Part shown: positions 54,326-64,000 of the stretch, piece by piece
Numbering within the stretch: position 1 is the stretch's first letter
Layout: the number at the start of each line of letters is the position of its first letter
Assembly (NCBI RefSeq): GCF_038008325.1
Contig: NZ_JBBOYW010000001.1
Coordinates: 858,001 to 922,000 of the forward strand
Source of the DNA: Lysinibacillus sp. FSL K6-0232
Lineage (GTDB): Bacteria > Bacillota > Bacilli > Bacillales_A > Planococcaceae
Direction: 5' to 3'
Length of the DNA: 64,000 nucleotides
The notes under the pieces: model-generated
The model's database searches: none
What the model was told of the DNA's origin: nothing
The model's input: the letters and a program-made list of their open reading frames with translations, nothing else
Made by a program: the position numbers and the translations under genes

Positions 54326-55949
54326 AACAAATAACATCATGAAATTAATTTTTCTGCCAATTTTACTATTTTTTCTATTCTTTTTAATAATGCCATTGCT
54401 GTATATGTTTTGGGAGTCTTTCAAAGTTGGCAATACGGTTACACTTCAAAATTATCTAGATGCTTTGAAAAATATCGAAATTCGTGAAGCTTTTTTTAAT
54501 AGCTTTAAAGTTTCCTTTGGTGCATCGATACTCACAACGATTTTAGCCTTTTTATTGGCTTATTCTGTGCATTTTACAACAATGCATCGTCAGACAAAAA
54601 GGCTTGTACAAATAGGGATTACGCTGCCGATGTTACTGCCAACGATTACCTATGGCTTTGTATTGATTTATACATTTGGTAATCAAGGAATTGTTACGAG
54701 ATTATTGGGACAACCGCTCTTTACGATTTATGGCTATAACGGTTTGATGATAGGTTATGTCTTATATACAATGCCTGTTGCGTTTATTTTAATGCAAAAT
54801 TCTATGCAATATATTGATAAACGATTTTTACTTGTTTCGATGCTAATGCATGACACTGCATTACGTCGCTTCTATCATACGATATTTCGTCCAATGATAG
54901 GGACGATTGGTGGGGCTTTTATTTTAACATTTATTTTAAGCTTCACAGATTTTGGAATACCTGCATCCGTTGGTGGAAATTATCGAGTCATTGCTACAGA
55001 ACTTTATCAAGCAATGCTTGGCTCGATTGTTCATTTTGAGCGTGGTGCAGTAATTTCTGTATTTATGTTAATACCAGCTGTACTAGGGGTTATGATGCTA
55101 ACATTTTTAGAGCGTTTTAATTTCCAATATAAACAGGTTGGACAAAGTGAGCTTGTTCAGCATCGTCTACGCGATGGGCTCTTTACGATGTATGCCATAG
55201 TTTGTGTTGGTATTATCCTGATTATTTTTTCAACGATGTTTCTTGTGCCATTTACAAAAGGATACCCCTATGATTTCGGCTTTACATTAGAGCATGTTCA
55301 AAATGTACTGGCAGAGAGAGATTTAACAAAGGTTTATATGAATTCACTTCTTGTAGCGATGCTAACAGCCGTATTTGGGGTCGTTATTACATTTATGTCA
55401 GCATTGCTTAATGCACGAACACCGCTTAAAGGGAGAAAAGGCTTAGATATTGCATCTATGATTACCAATACAGTGCCGGGAATGGTGCTTGGTCTATCCT
55501 ATTTATTTTTCTTTAACGGTAGTTCATTGAAGGGGACATTTCTGATTATTATTGCATGTAATATTATGCACTTTTTTACAACACCCTATTTAATGGCAAA
55601 AAATTCATTACAGAAGATGGACCCTACATGGGAAGTAACAGCAGCGCTATTGAAAGATTCTTGGTTAAAAACGGTTGTACGGATTATTCTACCAAATATT
55701 AAGTCAACTATTTATCAAATGTTTAGTTACTATTTTTTAAATGCAATGGTGACGGTAAGTGGCGTTATTTTCCTTGTGAGTACAAAGACAATGCTTGTAT
55801 CAACGCGGATAAAAGAGCTTCAGCATTTCGCAAAATATACCGATATTTTTGTACTTTCTATTTTTATTTTATGTACAAACCTCATTGTGAAATTAGGTTG
55901 TGATTATATAGCAACACGCAAAGAAAAAGTGAAGGAGATATCAAAATGA
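54318..55949 (+). CDS. Fused ABC permease for 2-aminoethylphosphonate
   Basis: About 543 residues with about 12 transmembrane segments: two permease domains in one chain, each with an EAA-type loop (LMHDTALRRFYHTIFRPMIG about 180, and LLKDSWLKTVVRIILPNI about 440). Fused permeases of this Fe3+/AEP type pair with one ATPase and a PhnS-like binding protein. The ATG at 54318 follows TTGGAG; overlap with the ATPase fragment shows an operon. Confidence 0.88.
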   Translation: MLKTNNIMKLIFLPILLFFLFFLIMPLLYMFWESFKVGNTVTLQNYLDALKNIEIREAFFNSFKVSFGASILTTILAFLLAYSVHFTTMHRQTKRLVQIGITLPMLLPTITYGFVLIYTFGNQGIVTRLLGQPLFTIYGYNGLMIGYVLYTMPVAFILMQNSMQYIDKRFLLVSMLMHDTALRRFYHTIFRPMIGTIGGAFILTFILSFTDFGIPASVGGNYRVIATELYQAMLGSIVHFERGAVISVFMLIPAVLGVMMLTFLERFNFQYKQVGQSELVQHRLRDGLFTMYAIVCVGIILIIFSTMFLVPFTKGYPYDFGFTLEHVQNVLAERDLTKVYMNSLLVAMLTAVFGVVITFMSALLNARTPLKGRKGLDIASMITNTVPGMVLGLSYLFFFNGSSLKGTFLIIIACNIMHFFTTPYLMAKNSLQKMDPTWEVTAALLKDSWLKTVVRIILPNIKSTIYQMFSYYFLNAMVTVSGVIFLVSTKTMLVSTRIKELQHFAKYTDIFVLSIFILCTNLIVKLGCDYIATRKEKVKEISK

Positions 55950-56932
55950 AAAATTCAAAATGGATGATGTTTGGGACAATGAGTGTGGCAGTGGTGGCTT
56001 TAGCTGCCTGTGGAGGAGCAGAAGCAGGTTCTAGTGAGCAAGTCATTATTTATTCGAATGCGGATGATGAAGCCGTTGAGGTAATGGAGTCTACATTAGA
56101 TGACAAGGGTTATAAGGGAAAGTATGTAATTCAATCCTTTGGGACATCTGAGCTAGGTGGCAAAATGATGGCTGAAGGAACAGATATTGAAGCAGATGTC
56201 GTGACAATGGCTTCATATTTTATAGAGAGTGCTCAAGCTTCTAAATCCATGTTTGTGGATATTGCTTCAGATGCTAAGCCGTTGGACGATGGTGTTACAT
56301 ACGCACTGCCAATTCTCGGGAATGTTGGTGCAATCTTTGTCAATACGGATGTATTAGAGCAAAAAGGATTAGCTGTACCAAAAACAATTAAAGATTTAAC
56401 AGACCCTGCTTATAAGGATTTAGTGTCATTCCCAAACATTATGGATTCCTCAACGGCTTGGCTTTTAGTACAGGCAATTATTAGTGAGTATGGTGAGGAA
56501 GAAGGTCAAAAGGTTTTAGCGGACTTAATTAAAAATGCAGGTCCACATATTGAAAGCTCTGGTTCAGGTCCTATTAAAAAGGTGAAAACAGGTGAGGTTG
56601 CAGTTGGCTTCGGCTTACGTATTCAAGCCATTGATGCTAAAAAAGAAGGCTTACCAATTGATTATATTGACCCAACAGAAGGGAACTTTACATTAACAGA
56701 GTCTGTAGCTGTTGTAGATAAAGAGGGCGACGAGGCATTGGCGATTGAAATTGCAAAAGTTATTGCAACAGAGGCGCGCAGTGGTCTTTTGGAGCAATAT
56801 CCAATAGCGCTGTATGAAGGAGAGCAGGTGCAGGATGAGCAGGTGCCAGCTTATTTAAAAAAATGGGATACAGCTTTAACAGTCGATTTATTAGAAAAAC
56901 ACCAAGCATTCTTTAAGGAAGCGCAACGATAA
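55946..56932 (+). CDS. 2-aminoethylphosphonate-binding lipoprotein
   Basis: A 328-residue extracellular binding protein. The signal peptide ends in a lipobox VALAACGG (Cys about 22), so it is a lipoprotein. The mature part resembles PhnS/iron-type binding proteins (IIYSNADDEAVEVM, IFVNTDVLEQKGL, SSGSGPIKKVKTGEVAVGFG). It overlaps the permease stop by four bases and precedes phnW, which indicates 2-aminoethylphosphonate as ligand. Confidence 0.88.
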   Translation: MKNSKWMMFGTMSVAVVALAACGGAEAGSSEQVIIYSNADDEAVEVMESTLDDKGYKGKYVIQSFGTSELGGKMMAEGTDIEADVVTMASYFIESAQASKSMFVDIASDAKPLDDGVTYALPILGNVGAIFVNTDVLEQKGLAVPKTIKDLTDPAYKDLVSFPNIMDSSTAWLLVQAIISEYGEEEGQKVLADLIKNAGPHIESSGSGPIKKVKTGEVAVGFGLRIQAIDAKKEGLPIDYIDPTEGNFTLTESVAVVDKEGDEALAIEIAKVIATEARSGLLEQYPIALYEGEQVQDEQVPAYLKKWDTALTVDLLEKHQAFFKEAQR

Positions 56933-56945
56933 GGAGTGATCGAGC

Positions 56946-58037
56946 ATGAGTAACTATAAATTATTAACACCAGGCCCACTAACAACAACAGTGACAGTGA
57001 AGCAGGAAATGCTAGAGGATCGCTGTACATGGGATGATGACTATAAAAATATTACACAGCATATTCGTCAGCAGCTACTAGCTTTAGCACATGTGGACGA
57101 GGCTGATTATACAACGGTGCTGATGCAAGGAAGCGGCAGCTTTGTAGTGGAATCCGTGCTAACAACAGCTATCAGTGATGAGGATAAAATACTGATATTA
57201 ACAAATGGCGCTTATGGTGAGCGTATTGTTGAAATGGCTCAAGCATTAAAATTGCAGCATATTGTCTATAGTGTTCCTTACAACAAGCAACCATCAGCAT
57301 TGGAAGTACAAGCCTTCCTTGAAAAGGATGCAAGCATTACACATGTTGCTGTTGTACATTGTGAAACAACGACTGGTATTTTAAATCCAATTAAAGAAAT
57401 AGGAGAAGTTGTTCATTCGTTTCATAAAACATTTATTGTAGATGCAATGAGTAGCTTTGGTGGTGTGCCAATGAATATAGCAGACCTGCACATTGATTTT
57501 TGTATTAGCAGTGCAAATAAATGTATTCAAGGTGTACCGGGCTTTGGCTTTGTCATTGCTAAAATAGAGGCATTACAGCAATGTAAAGGTCACGCTCGTA
57601 GTGTTGCATTGGATTTATATAGCCAATGGGAAGTAATGCAAAAGGATGGTAAATGGCGTTTTACCTCACCTACACATGTTGTAGTGGCTTTTGCTAAAGC
57701 AATGGAGGAACTTCGTGAAGAAGGTGGAATTGAAGCACGCTTTAAGCGATATGCGCATAATAATGCGTTGCTACGTTCTCGCTTGGCGGCGCTTGGATTT
57801 ACACCATATATTTCAGAAGCGTTACAATCACCTATTATTACAACCTTCTTATTCCCAGATAAGACGTTCTCCTTCGAGCATTTTTATCAGGAAATGAAAA
57901 AGGCAGGCTTTGTCATCTATCCAGGTAAGCTAACGGATGTGGATACATTCCGAATTGGTAATATTGGCGATGTGCATGAGGAAGATATGCTTGCATTATG
58001 TGAGGTCGTTGAAAACTATATGGCGGTGAAAAAATAA
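56946..58037 (+). CDS. phnW: 2-aminoethylphosphonate-pyruvate transaminase
   Basis: A 363-residue class V aminotransferase that converts 2-aminoethylphosphonate and pyruvate to phosphonoacetaldehyde and alanine. It starts NYKLLTPGPLTTT as PhnW does; the PLP lysine is in SSANKCIQGVPG (about 195), preceded by VDAMSSFGG. AAGGAG precedes the ATG. phnX overlaps its stop by one base, so the two steps are coupled. Confidence 0.96.
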   Translation: MSNYKLLTPGPLTTTVTVKQEMLEDRCTWDDDYKNITQHIRQQLLALAHVDEADYTTVLMQGSGSFVVESVLTTAISDEDKILILTNGAYGERIVEMAQALKLQHIVYSVPYNKQPSALEVQAFLEKDASITHVAVVHCETTTGILNPIKEIGEVVHSFHKTFIVDAMSSFGGVPMNIADLHIDFCISSANKCIQGVPGFGFVIAKIEALQQCKGHARSVALDLYSQWEVMQKDGKWRFTSPTHVVVAFAKAMEELREEGGIEARFKRYAHNNALLRSRLAALGFTPYISEALQSPIITTFLFPDKTFSFEHFYQEMKKAGFVIYPGKLTDVDTFRIGNIGDVHEEDMLALCEVVENYMAVKK

Positions 58038-58837
58038 TGAAGATTGATACAGTGATTTTTGATTGGGCTGGTACAACAGTAGACTTTGGCTGCTTTGCTC
58101 CTGTAAATGTTTTTCTAACGGTTTTTGAAGCTGCTGGTGTAACGGTAACGCTTGAAGAGGCTCGTCAACCAATGGGCATGTTAAAAATTGATCATATTCG
58201 TACAATGCTAGAAATACCAAGAATCAGTGAGGAATGGCAACGAGTGCATGGTCGCTCCTTTACAGAAGACGATGTACAAGCATTATACAAGCAATTTGAG
58301 TCAAAGCTAATGGAATCTTTAGCAACCTACACAGACCCGATTCCATATGTAATAGAAACTGTACAGCAATTGCGAGAAGCGGGTATTCGTATCGGCTCCA
58401 CAACAGGCTATACAGATTCTATGATGGAAGTCGTTACAAAACATGCAGCTGCTAAAGGCTATCAACCTGATTTTCTTGTGACACCAACGCAGGTGGGTGA
58501 TAAAGGACGACCATATCCATATATGATATTTAAAAATATGGAGGCATTAGGCTCAGCAACAACAAAGCAAGTTGTCAAAGTTGGTGATACAACCTCAGAT
58601 ATAAAGGAAGCCTTACATGCAGGTGTTTGGGCAGTAGGTGTGATTGTTGGCAGCTCTGAGATGGGTCTTTCTCAAGGGGAGTTTTATGCGTTAAGTGCTG
58701 GGGAGCAACAGCAAATTATTGAAAAAACAAAACGTATATTTGAGGAAGCGGGCGCTCATTATACAATTGAAACAATGCAGGAACTACCAACGTTGATGGA
58801 TAGAATGGCTGGATTGACGGATAGAGCATTTGAATAG
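58037..58837 (+). CDS. phnX: Phosphonoacetaldehyde hydrolase
   Basis: A 266-residue HAD enzyme that cleaves the C-P bond of phosphonoacetaldehyde to acetaldehyde and phosphate. The nucleophile Asp is in IFDWAGTTVDFG (about 8-19), the Schiff-base Lys in MGMLKIDHIR (about 53), and the acidic metal loop in KVGDTTSDIKEAL. It overlaps phnW. The C-terminal coding end has several GGATAGA/ATGGATAG repeats, which continue past the stop. Confidence 0.96.
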   Translation: MKIDTVIFDWAGTTVDFGCFAPVNVFLTVFEAAGVTVTLEEARQPMGMLKIDHIRTMLEIPRISEEWQRVHGRSFTEDDVQALYKQFESKLMESLATYTDPIPYVIETVQQLREAGIRIGSTTGYTDSMMEVVTKHAAAKGYQPDFLVTPTQVGDKGRPYPYMIFKNMEALGSATTKQVVKVGDTTSDIKEALHAGVWAVGVIVGSSEMGLSQGEFYALSAGEQQQIIEKTKRIFEEAGAHYTIETMQELPTLMDRMAGLTDRAFE

Positions 58838-58871
58838 ACGGATAGCTTGCATAAAATGATGGATAGATCAC

Positions 58872-58903
58872 AAAAAAACTTGGCAGTTGCCAAGTTTTTT
58901 GTT
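58872..58903. terminator. Bidirectional terminator between phnX and def
   Basis: AACTTGGCA / TGCCAAGTT stem with a two-base loop and A/T runs on both sides, between convergent genes. Confidence 0.9.
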
Positions 58904-59460
58904 TAGTCACGCTCATAAGGGATGGAATTTGGGATTTCTACAAATGGATTTTTTTCATTAATACGATCATAAAACATAATGCCATTCAAATGATCTAACT
59001 CATGCTGAAAGGCGATAGCAGGCAATCCTTTTAGACGCATCTTCTTCTCTTCACCGTCGATTGTTTTAAATTTTACTGTAATGCGAGCATGACGTGGCAC
59101 ATACCCAGGGACATTGCGATCAACAGAAAGACAGCCCTCCCCTGCTGTTAAGTATGTGCTTTCAACTGAATGGCTTACAATTTTAGGATTGATCGCAACA
59201 AAGCTTAATTGCTCACCATTTTCATCTTGTAAATGAAGTGCAAACATACGATGTAAACTATTTACTTGATTAGCTGCTAATCCTATACCATTGCGCAAAT
59301 TATATTTCTCTGCCATTTCAGGGTCTTGGCTATTGATTAGATATTGAAGCATATCCTTTGCAAGCTGTTTTATTTCATCTGTTAGTGGGAATTTAACCTC
59401 TTCCGTTTTCATGCGTAAAGTCGGATGACCTTCGCGAACAATATCATCCATTAAAATCAT
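58903..59460 (-). CDS. def: Peptide deformylase
   Basis: A 185-residue type 2 peptide deformylase that removes N-formyl from new proteins. Motif 1 is GIGLAANQV (Asn replaces the common Pro), motif 2 EGCLSVD (metal Cys), motif 3 FQHELDHLNG (two metal His and catalytic Glu). Sequence matches B. subtilis YkrB/DefB. It lies between ykrA and pdhA in B. subtilis; here the phosphonate cluster separates it from ykrA. Confidence 0.96.
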   Translation of the reverse strand: MILMDDIVREGHPTLRMKTEEVKFPLTDEIKQLAKDMLQYLINSQDPEMAEKYNLRNGIGLAANQVNSLHRMFALHLQDENGEQLSFVAINPKIVSHSVESTYLTAGEGCLSVDRNVPGYVPRHARITVKFKTIDGEEKKMRLKGLPAIAFQHELDHLNGIMFYDRINEKNPFVEIPNSIPYERD

Positions 59461-60971
<1,511 letters not shown>

Positions 60972-60974
60972 CCT

Positions 60975-61952
60975 ATGGCACAAATGACGATGATTCAAGC
61001 AATTACAGATGCACTTCGCACAGAATTAAAGAATGATGAAAACGTTCTTGTATTCGGAGAAGATGTAGGTGTCAACGGTGGGGTATTCCGCGCGACAGAA
61101 GGCCTACAAAAAGAATTTGGGGTTGACCGCGTATTTGATACACCATTAGCAGAATCAGGTATCGGTGGCTTAGCGATTGGTCTTTCTCTTCAAGGATTCC
61201 GCCCAGTTCCTGAAATTCAATTTTTCGGCTTTGTGTATGAAGTAATGGATTCAATTAATGGTCAGTTGGCACGTATGAGCTACCGCAGCGGTGGTGTATA
61301 CAATGCGCCAGTAACAATTCGCTCACCATTTGGTGGTGGTGTGCATACACCTGAAATGCACTCAGATAGCTTAGAAAGCTTAATGACAGCACAGCCAGGC
61401 TTAACAGTTGTTGTTCCATCAACACCATATGATGCGAAAGGTTTACTAATTTCATCTATTCGCAACGATAATCCAGTTATTTTCTTAGAGCATTTAAAAC
61501 TATATCGTTCATTCCGTGAAGAAGTACCTGAGGAAGCATATGAGATTCCGCTAGGAAAAGCAGATGTTAAACGTGAAGGTAAGGATTTAACGATTGTTGC
61601 TTATGGCTTAATGGTTCATGAAAGCTTAAAGGCTGCAGAAGAACTTGAAAAAGAAGGACATTCTGTAGAGGTTATTGACTTACGCACAATTCAACCAATC
61701 GATGTGGAAACAATTATTGCCTCTGTTGAAAAAACAGGTCGCGCAATCGTTGTACAAGAAGCGCAAAAACAAGCAGGTATCGCTGCAAATGTAGTAGCAG
61801 AAATTACTGAACGTGCTATTTTAAGCTTAGAAGCACCTGTACTTCGTGTGGCTGCACCAGATACTGTGTACCCATTCCCACAAGCTGAAGGTGTTTGGTT
61901 ACCAAACTACAAAGATGTAATGGAAACAGCAAAAAAAGTTTTAACATTCTAA
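60975..61952 (+). CDS. pdhB: Pyruvate dehydrogenase E1 component, beta subunit
   Basis: A 325-residue E1 beta subunit: [30 protein letters not shown], the [15 protein letters not shown] segment and [17 protein letters not shown]. It starts 4 bases after pdhA behind AAGGAG. It forms the alpha2beta2 E1 that feeds PdhC. Confidence 0.97.
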   Translation: MAQMTMIQAITDALRTELKNDENVLVFGEDVGVNGGVFRATEGLQKEFGVDRVFDTPLAESGIGGLAIGLSLQGFRPVPEIQFFGFVYEVMDSINGQLARMSYRSGGVYNAPVTIRSPFGGGVHTPEMHSDSLESLMTAQPGLTVVVPSTPYDAKGLLISSIRNDNPVIFLEHLKLYRSFREEVPEEAYEIPLGKADVKREGKDLTIVAYGLMVHESLKAAEELEKEGHSVEVIDLRTIQPIDVETIIASVEKTGRAIVVQEAQKQAGIAANVVAEITERAILSLEAPVLRVAAPDTVYPFPQAEGVWLPNYKDVMETAKKVLTF

Positions 61953-62001
61953 AATAAAGCTTCTAAACTTGAACAACAGTAACTAGAAAGGATGGGTACA
62001 C

Positions 62002-63339
62002 ATGGCATTTGAATTCAGATTACCAGATATTGGCGAGGGTATTCATGAAGGCGAAATCGTAAAATGGTTCGTTAAAGCTGGAGATACAGTAAAAGAAGAC
62101 GATATTCTTTGTGAAGTACAAAATGATAAAGCAGTAGTAGAAATTCCTTCCCCAGTTGAAGGAACAGTAGAGGAAGTTTTAGTAGGAGAAGGAACAGTTG
62201 CCGTTGTTGGCGATGTTTTAATCCGCTTGGATGCACCGGGCTATGAAGATTTAAAGTTAAAGGGTGATGACCATGCAGCAGCAAAAACAGAAGCACAAGT
62301 GCAAGCAACTGCTGAATCTGGTCAAAATGTAGAAAAAGCTCCTGCAAAAGAGGAAGAGGCTCTAGAGAAAGCTGCACCAGCATCAGAAAAGGTAGAAACA
62401 GTTGTTGATGAAACAAAACGTGTAATTGCTATGCCTTCTGTGCGTAAATTTGCTCGTGATAATGATGTAAACATTCGTGAAGTACAAGGCACAGGCAAAA
62501 ATGGTCGCATTTTAAAAGAGGATATTGAAAACTTCCTAAAAGGTGGCGGCACTGTAGAGGCTGAAGCCGCAGCTGTAGAGGCTGATGAGGTAGCTGTTCA
62601 ACAACATACAGCAGCACCAGTTGTTCTGGAAGGAGAATTCCCAGAAACACGTGAAAAAATGTCTGGTATTCGCAAAGCCATTGCCAAAGCGATGGTACAC
62701 TCGAAACAAACAGCTCCACATGTTACACTAATGGATGAAGTCGATGTAACAGCTCTTGTAGCACATCGTAAAAAATTCAAAGATATCGCTGCTGAAAAAG
62801 GTGTGAAATTAACATATTTACCATATGTCGTTAAAGCACTTATTTCAACTTTACGCGAGTTCCCAGAATTTAACCGCTCATTAGATGATGCAACACAAGA
62901 AATTATTCAAAAGCATTACTACAATATTGGTATTGCAGCGGATACTGAAAAGGGCTTACTTGTACCAGTGATTAAGCATGCAGATCGTAAATCTGTATTT
63001 GCTGTATCAAATGAAATTAATGAATTAGCAACAAAAGCTCGTGAAGGCAAGCTTGCACCGCATGAAATGAAAGGTGCTTCTATGTCGATTACAAATATCG
63101 GCTCTGCGGGAGGACAATGGTTTACACCAGTTATTAACCATCCTGAAGTAGCAATTCTAGGAATTGGTCGAATTTCAGAAAAACCTGTAATAAAAAATGG
63201 TGAAATTGTAGCCGCACCTGTGTTAGCATTATCATTGAGCTTTGACCATCGTATGATCGATGGAGCCACTGCGCAAAATGCTTTAAATCACTTAAAGCGT
63301 TTGTTAAGTGAGCCAGAATTATTATTAATGGAGGCGTAA
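62002..63339 (+). CDS. pdhC: Dihydrolipoamide acetyltransferase (E2)
   Basis: A 445-residue E2. One lipoyl domain (about 1-78, lipoylated Lys in [10 protein letters not shown]), an Ala/Glu-rich linker, the peripheral subunit-binding domain (about 140-175, [20 protein letters not shown]), a second linker and the catalytic core ending with [10 protein letters not shown] (His about 415). AGAAAGGATG precedes the ATG by a suitable distance. Confidence 0.97.
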   Translation: MAFEFRLPDIGEGIHEGEIVKWFVKAGDTVKEDDILCEVQNDKAVVEIPSPVEGTVEEVLVGEGTVAVVGDVLIRLDAPGYEDLKLKGDDHAAAKTEAQVQATAESGQNVEKAPAKEEEALEKAAPASEKVETVVDETKRVIAMPSVRKFARDNDVNIREVQGTGKNGRILKEDIENFLKGGGTVEAEAAAVEADEVAVQQHTAAPVVLEGEFPETREKMSGIRKAIAKAMVHSKQTAPHVTLMDEVDVTALVAHRKKFKDIAAEKGVKLTYLPYVVKALISTLREFPEFNRSLDDATQEIIQKHYYNIGIAADTEKGLLVPVIKHADRKSVFAVSNEINELATKAREGKLAPHEMKGASMSITNIGSAGGQWFTPVINHPEVAILGIGRISEKPVIKNGEIVAAPVLALSLSFDHRMIDGATAQNALNHLKRLLSEPELLLMEA

Positions 63340-63344
63340 CAAAA

Positions 63345-64000
63345 ATGGTAGTAGGAGATTTCCCAATCGAAACAGATACTCTTGTCATTGGTTCAGGTCC
63401 TGGAGGATATGTAGCCGCAATTCGCGCAGCTCAAACTGGCCAAAAAGTAACAATCGTTGAAAAAAATGTACTTGGTGGTGTGTGCTTAAACGTAGGCTGT
63501 ATCCCATCAAAAGCATTAATTTCAGTAGGTCACCGTTTTGAGCAAGCTAAACATTCAGACGACATGGGAATCATCGCTTCTGATGTGAAATTAGACTTCT
63601 CAAAAGCACAAGCATTTAAAGACAGCGTTGTTAAAAAATTAACTGGCGGTGTTGAAGGCTTACTTAAAGGTAATAAAGTTGAAATTGTACAAGGTGAAGC
63701 TTATTTCGTTGACGCTCATTCAGTACGCATTATCAATGGTGAATCTGCTCAAACTTACACATTTAACAATGTTATTATCGCAACAGGCTCTCGCCCAGTT
63801 GAAATTCCAACATTCAAATTCTCTGAGCGTGTAATTAATTCTACTGGTGCACTTTCTTTACAAGAAGTACCTGGTAAATTAGTTGTGATTGGTGGCGGCT
63901 ATATTGGTACAGAGTTAGGTTCAGCTTATGCAAATCTTGGCTCACAAGTAACAATTATCGAAGGTGGTAAAGATATTTTAGCTGGCTTCGAAAAACAAAT
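63345..64000 (+). CDS. pdhD: Dihydrolipoamide dehydrogenase (E3), 3' end outside window
   Basis: First 218 codons of the FAD-dependent E3. The FAD loop is [17 protein letters not shown] (about 16-32), the redox disulfide is [13 protein letters not shown] (Cys about 47 and 52), and the second, NAD-binding loop starts at [19 protein letters not shown] overlaps the end of pdhC. It completes the pdhABCD operon. Confidence 0.97.
   Translation, partial: MVVGDFPIETDTLVIGSGPGGYVAAIRAAQTGQKVTIVEKNVLGGVCLNVGCIPSKALISVGHRFEQAKHSDDMGIIASDVKLDFSKAQAFKDSVVKKLTGGVEGLLKGNKVEIVQGEAYFVDAHSVRIINGESAQTYTFNNVIIATGSRPVEIPTFKFSERVINSTGALSLQEVPGKLVVIGGGYIGTELGSAYANLGSQVTIIEGGKDILAGFEKQ

Noticed and set aside
58790..58875. 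GGATAGA/ATGGATAG repeats at the phnX end as a CRISPR or regulatory repeat
   Set aside because: Only four short irregular copies, partly within coding sequence; no spacer structure. Probably simple-sequence drift.

Overview
The window looks like chromosomal DNA of a low-GC Gram-positive bacterium of the Bacillaceae/Planococcaceae type, most like Lysinibacillus. The basis is the AT-rich codon use, strong GGAGG-type ribosome sites, sigma-A promoters, and a backbone in the same order as the Bacillus subtilis ykuF - ykuL - ccpC - ykuU - ykuV - ktrC - rnjA - rpoY - ykrA - def - pdhABCD region. The genus is an inference; there is no rRNA or tRNA gene here to settle it. Several accessory modules are spliced into this backbone.

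Layout. 1-5.6 kb: polyphosphate metabolism (ppx, cut by the window edge, and ppk) and a PAS-GGDEF-EAL protein with a degenerate GGDEF site. 5.6-12.4 kb: a TetR regulator divergent from a catabolic cluster (3-hydroxyisobutyrate dehydrogenase, methylmalonate-semialdehyde dehydrogenase, a frameshifted GntP permease, 3-hydroxybutyrate dehydrogenase, iron alcohol dehydrogenase), with tandem palindromes between them. 12.4-15.2 kb: fadH behind a FadR-like palindrome, a small membrane protein, the c-di-AMP-binding CBS protein DarB, and CcpC. 15.2-15.95 kb: a decayed coiled-coil gene. 15.95-27.8 kb: an eight-gene envelope cluster (membrane protein, ABC ATPase and permease, Gln/Gly-rich protein, MoxR ATPase, DUF58, two VWA proteins). 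27.9-34.4 kb, minus strand: thiW under a TPP riboswitch, a Bmr/NorA-like MFS pump, and a polyamine transporter operon (potABCD) led by its XRE-cupin regulator. 34.7-37.2 kb: peroxiredoxin ykuU, thioredoxin-like ykuV, ktrC and a small anchored protein. 37.3-39.4 kb, minus strand: a GNAT acetyltransferase and a Mef-like MFS pump preceded by a short leader peptide and an attenuator. 39.5-47 kb: a secreted GHL10-type glycosidase, an intact IS1182-family element, and an RND pump with a divergent TetR regulator. 47-50.6 kb, minus strand: a Ser/Thr kinase coupled to a 59-aa Ser/Arg-rich protein, RNase J1, RpoY and a free-standing 23-aa cationic peptide gene. 50.7-58.9 kb: ykrA, then a 2-aminoethylphosphonate uptake and degradation cluster whose transporter ATPase gene is split by an IS630-family element. 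58.9-64 kb: peptide deformylase and the pyruvate dehydrogenase operon, running off the right edge within pdhD.

The strongest discovery candidates are (1) the ErmDL-like leader peptide (MTASIRLRFHLTN, with the R-x-R macrolide arrest motif) followed by nested complementary segments and a terminator upstream of the Mef-like pump, which looks like a macrolide-sensing attenuator; (2) the 23-aa lysine-rich peptide with its own near-consensus promoter, ribosome site and terminator; (3) the 59-aa basic Ser-rich protein whose stop overlaps the start of a Ser/Thr kinase gene; and (4) the IS630 insertion in the phosphonate ATPase, where removing the element and one TA copy restores the reading frame exactly.
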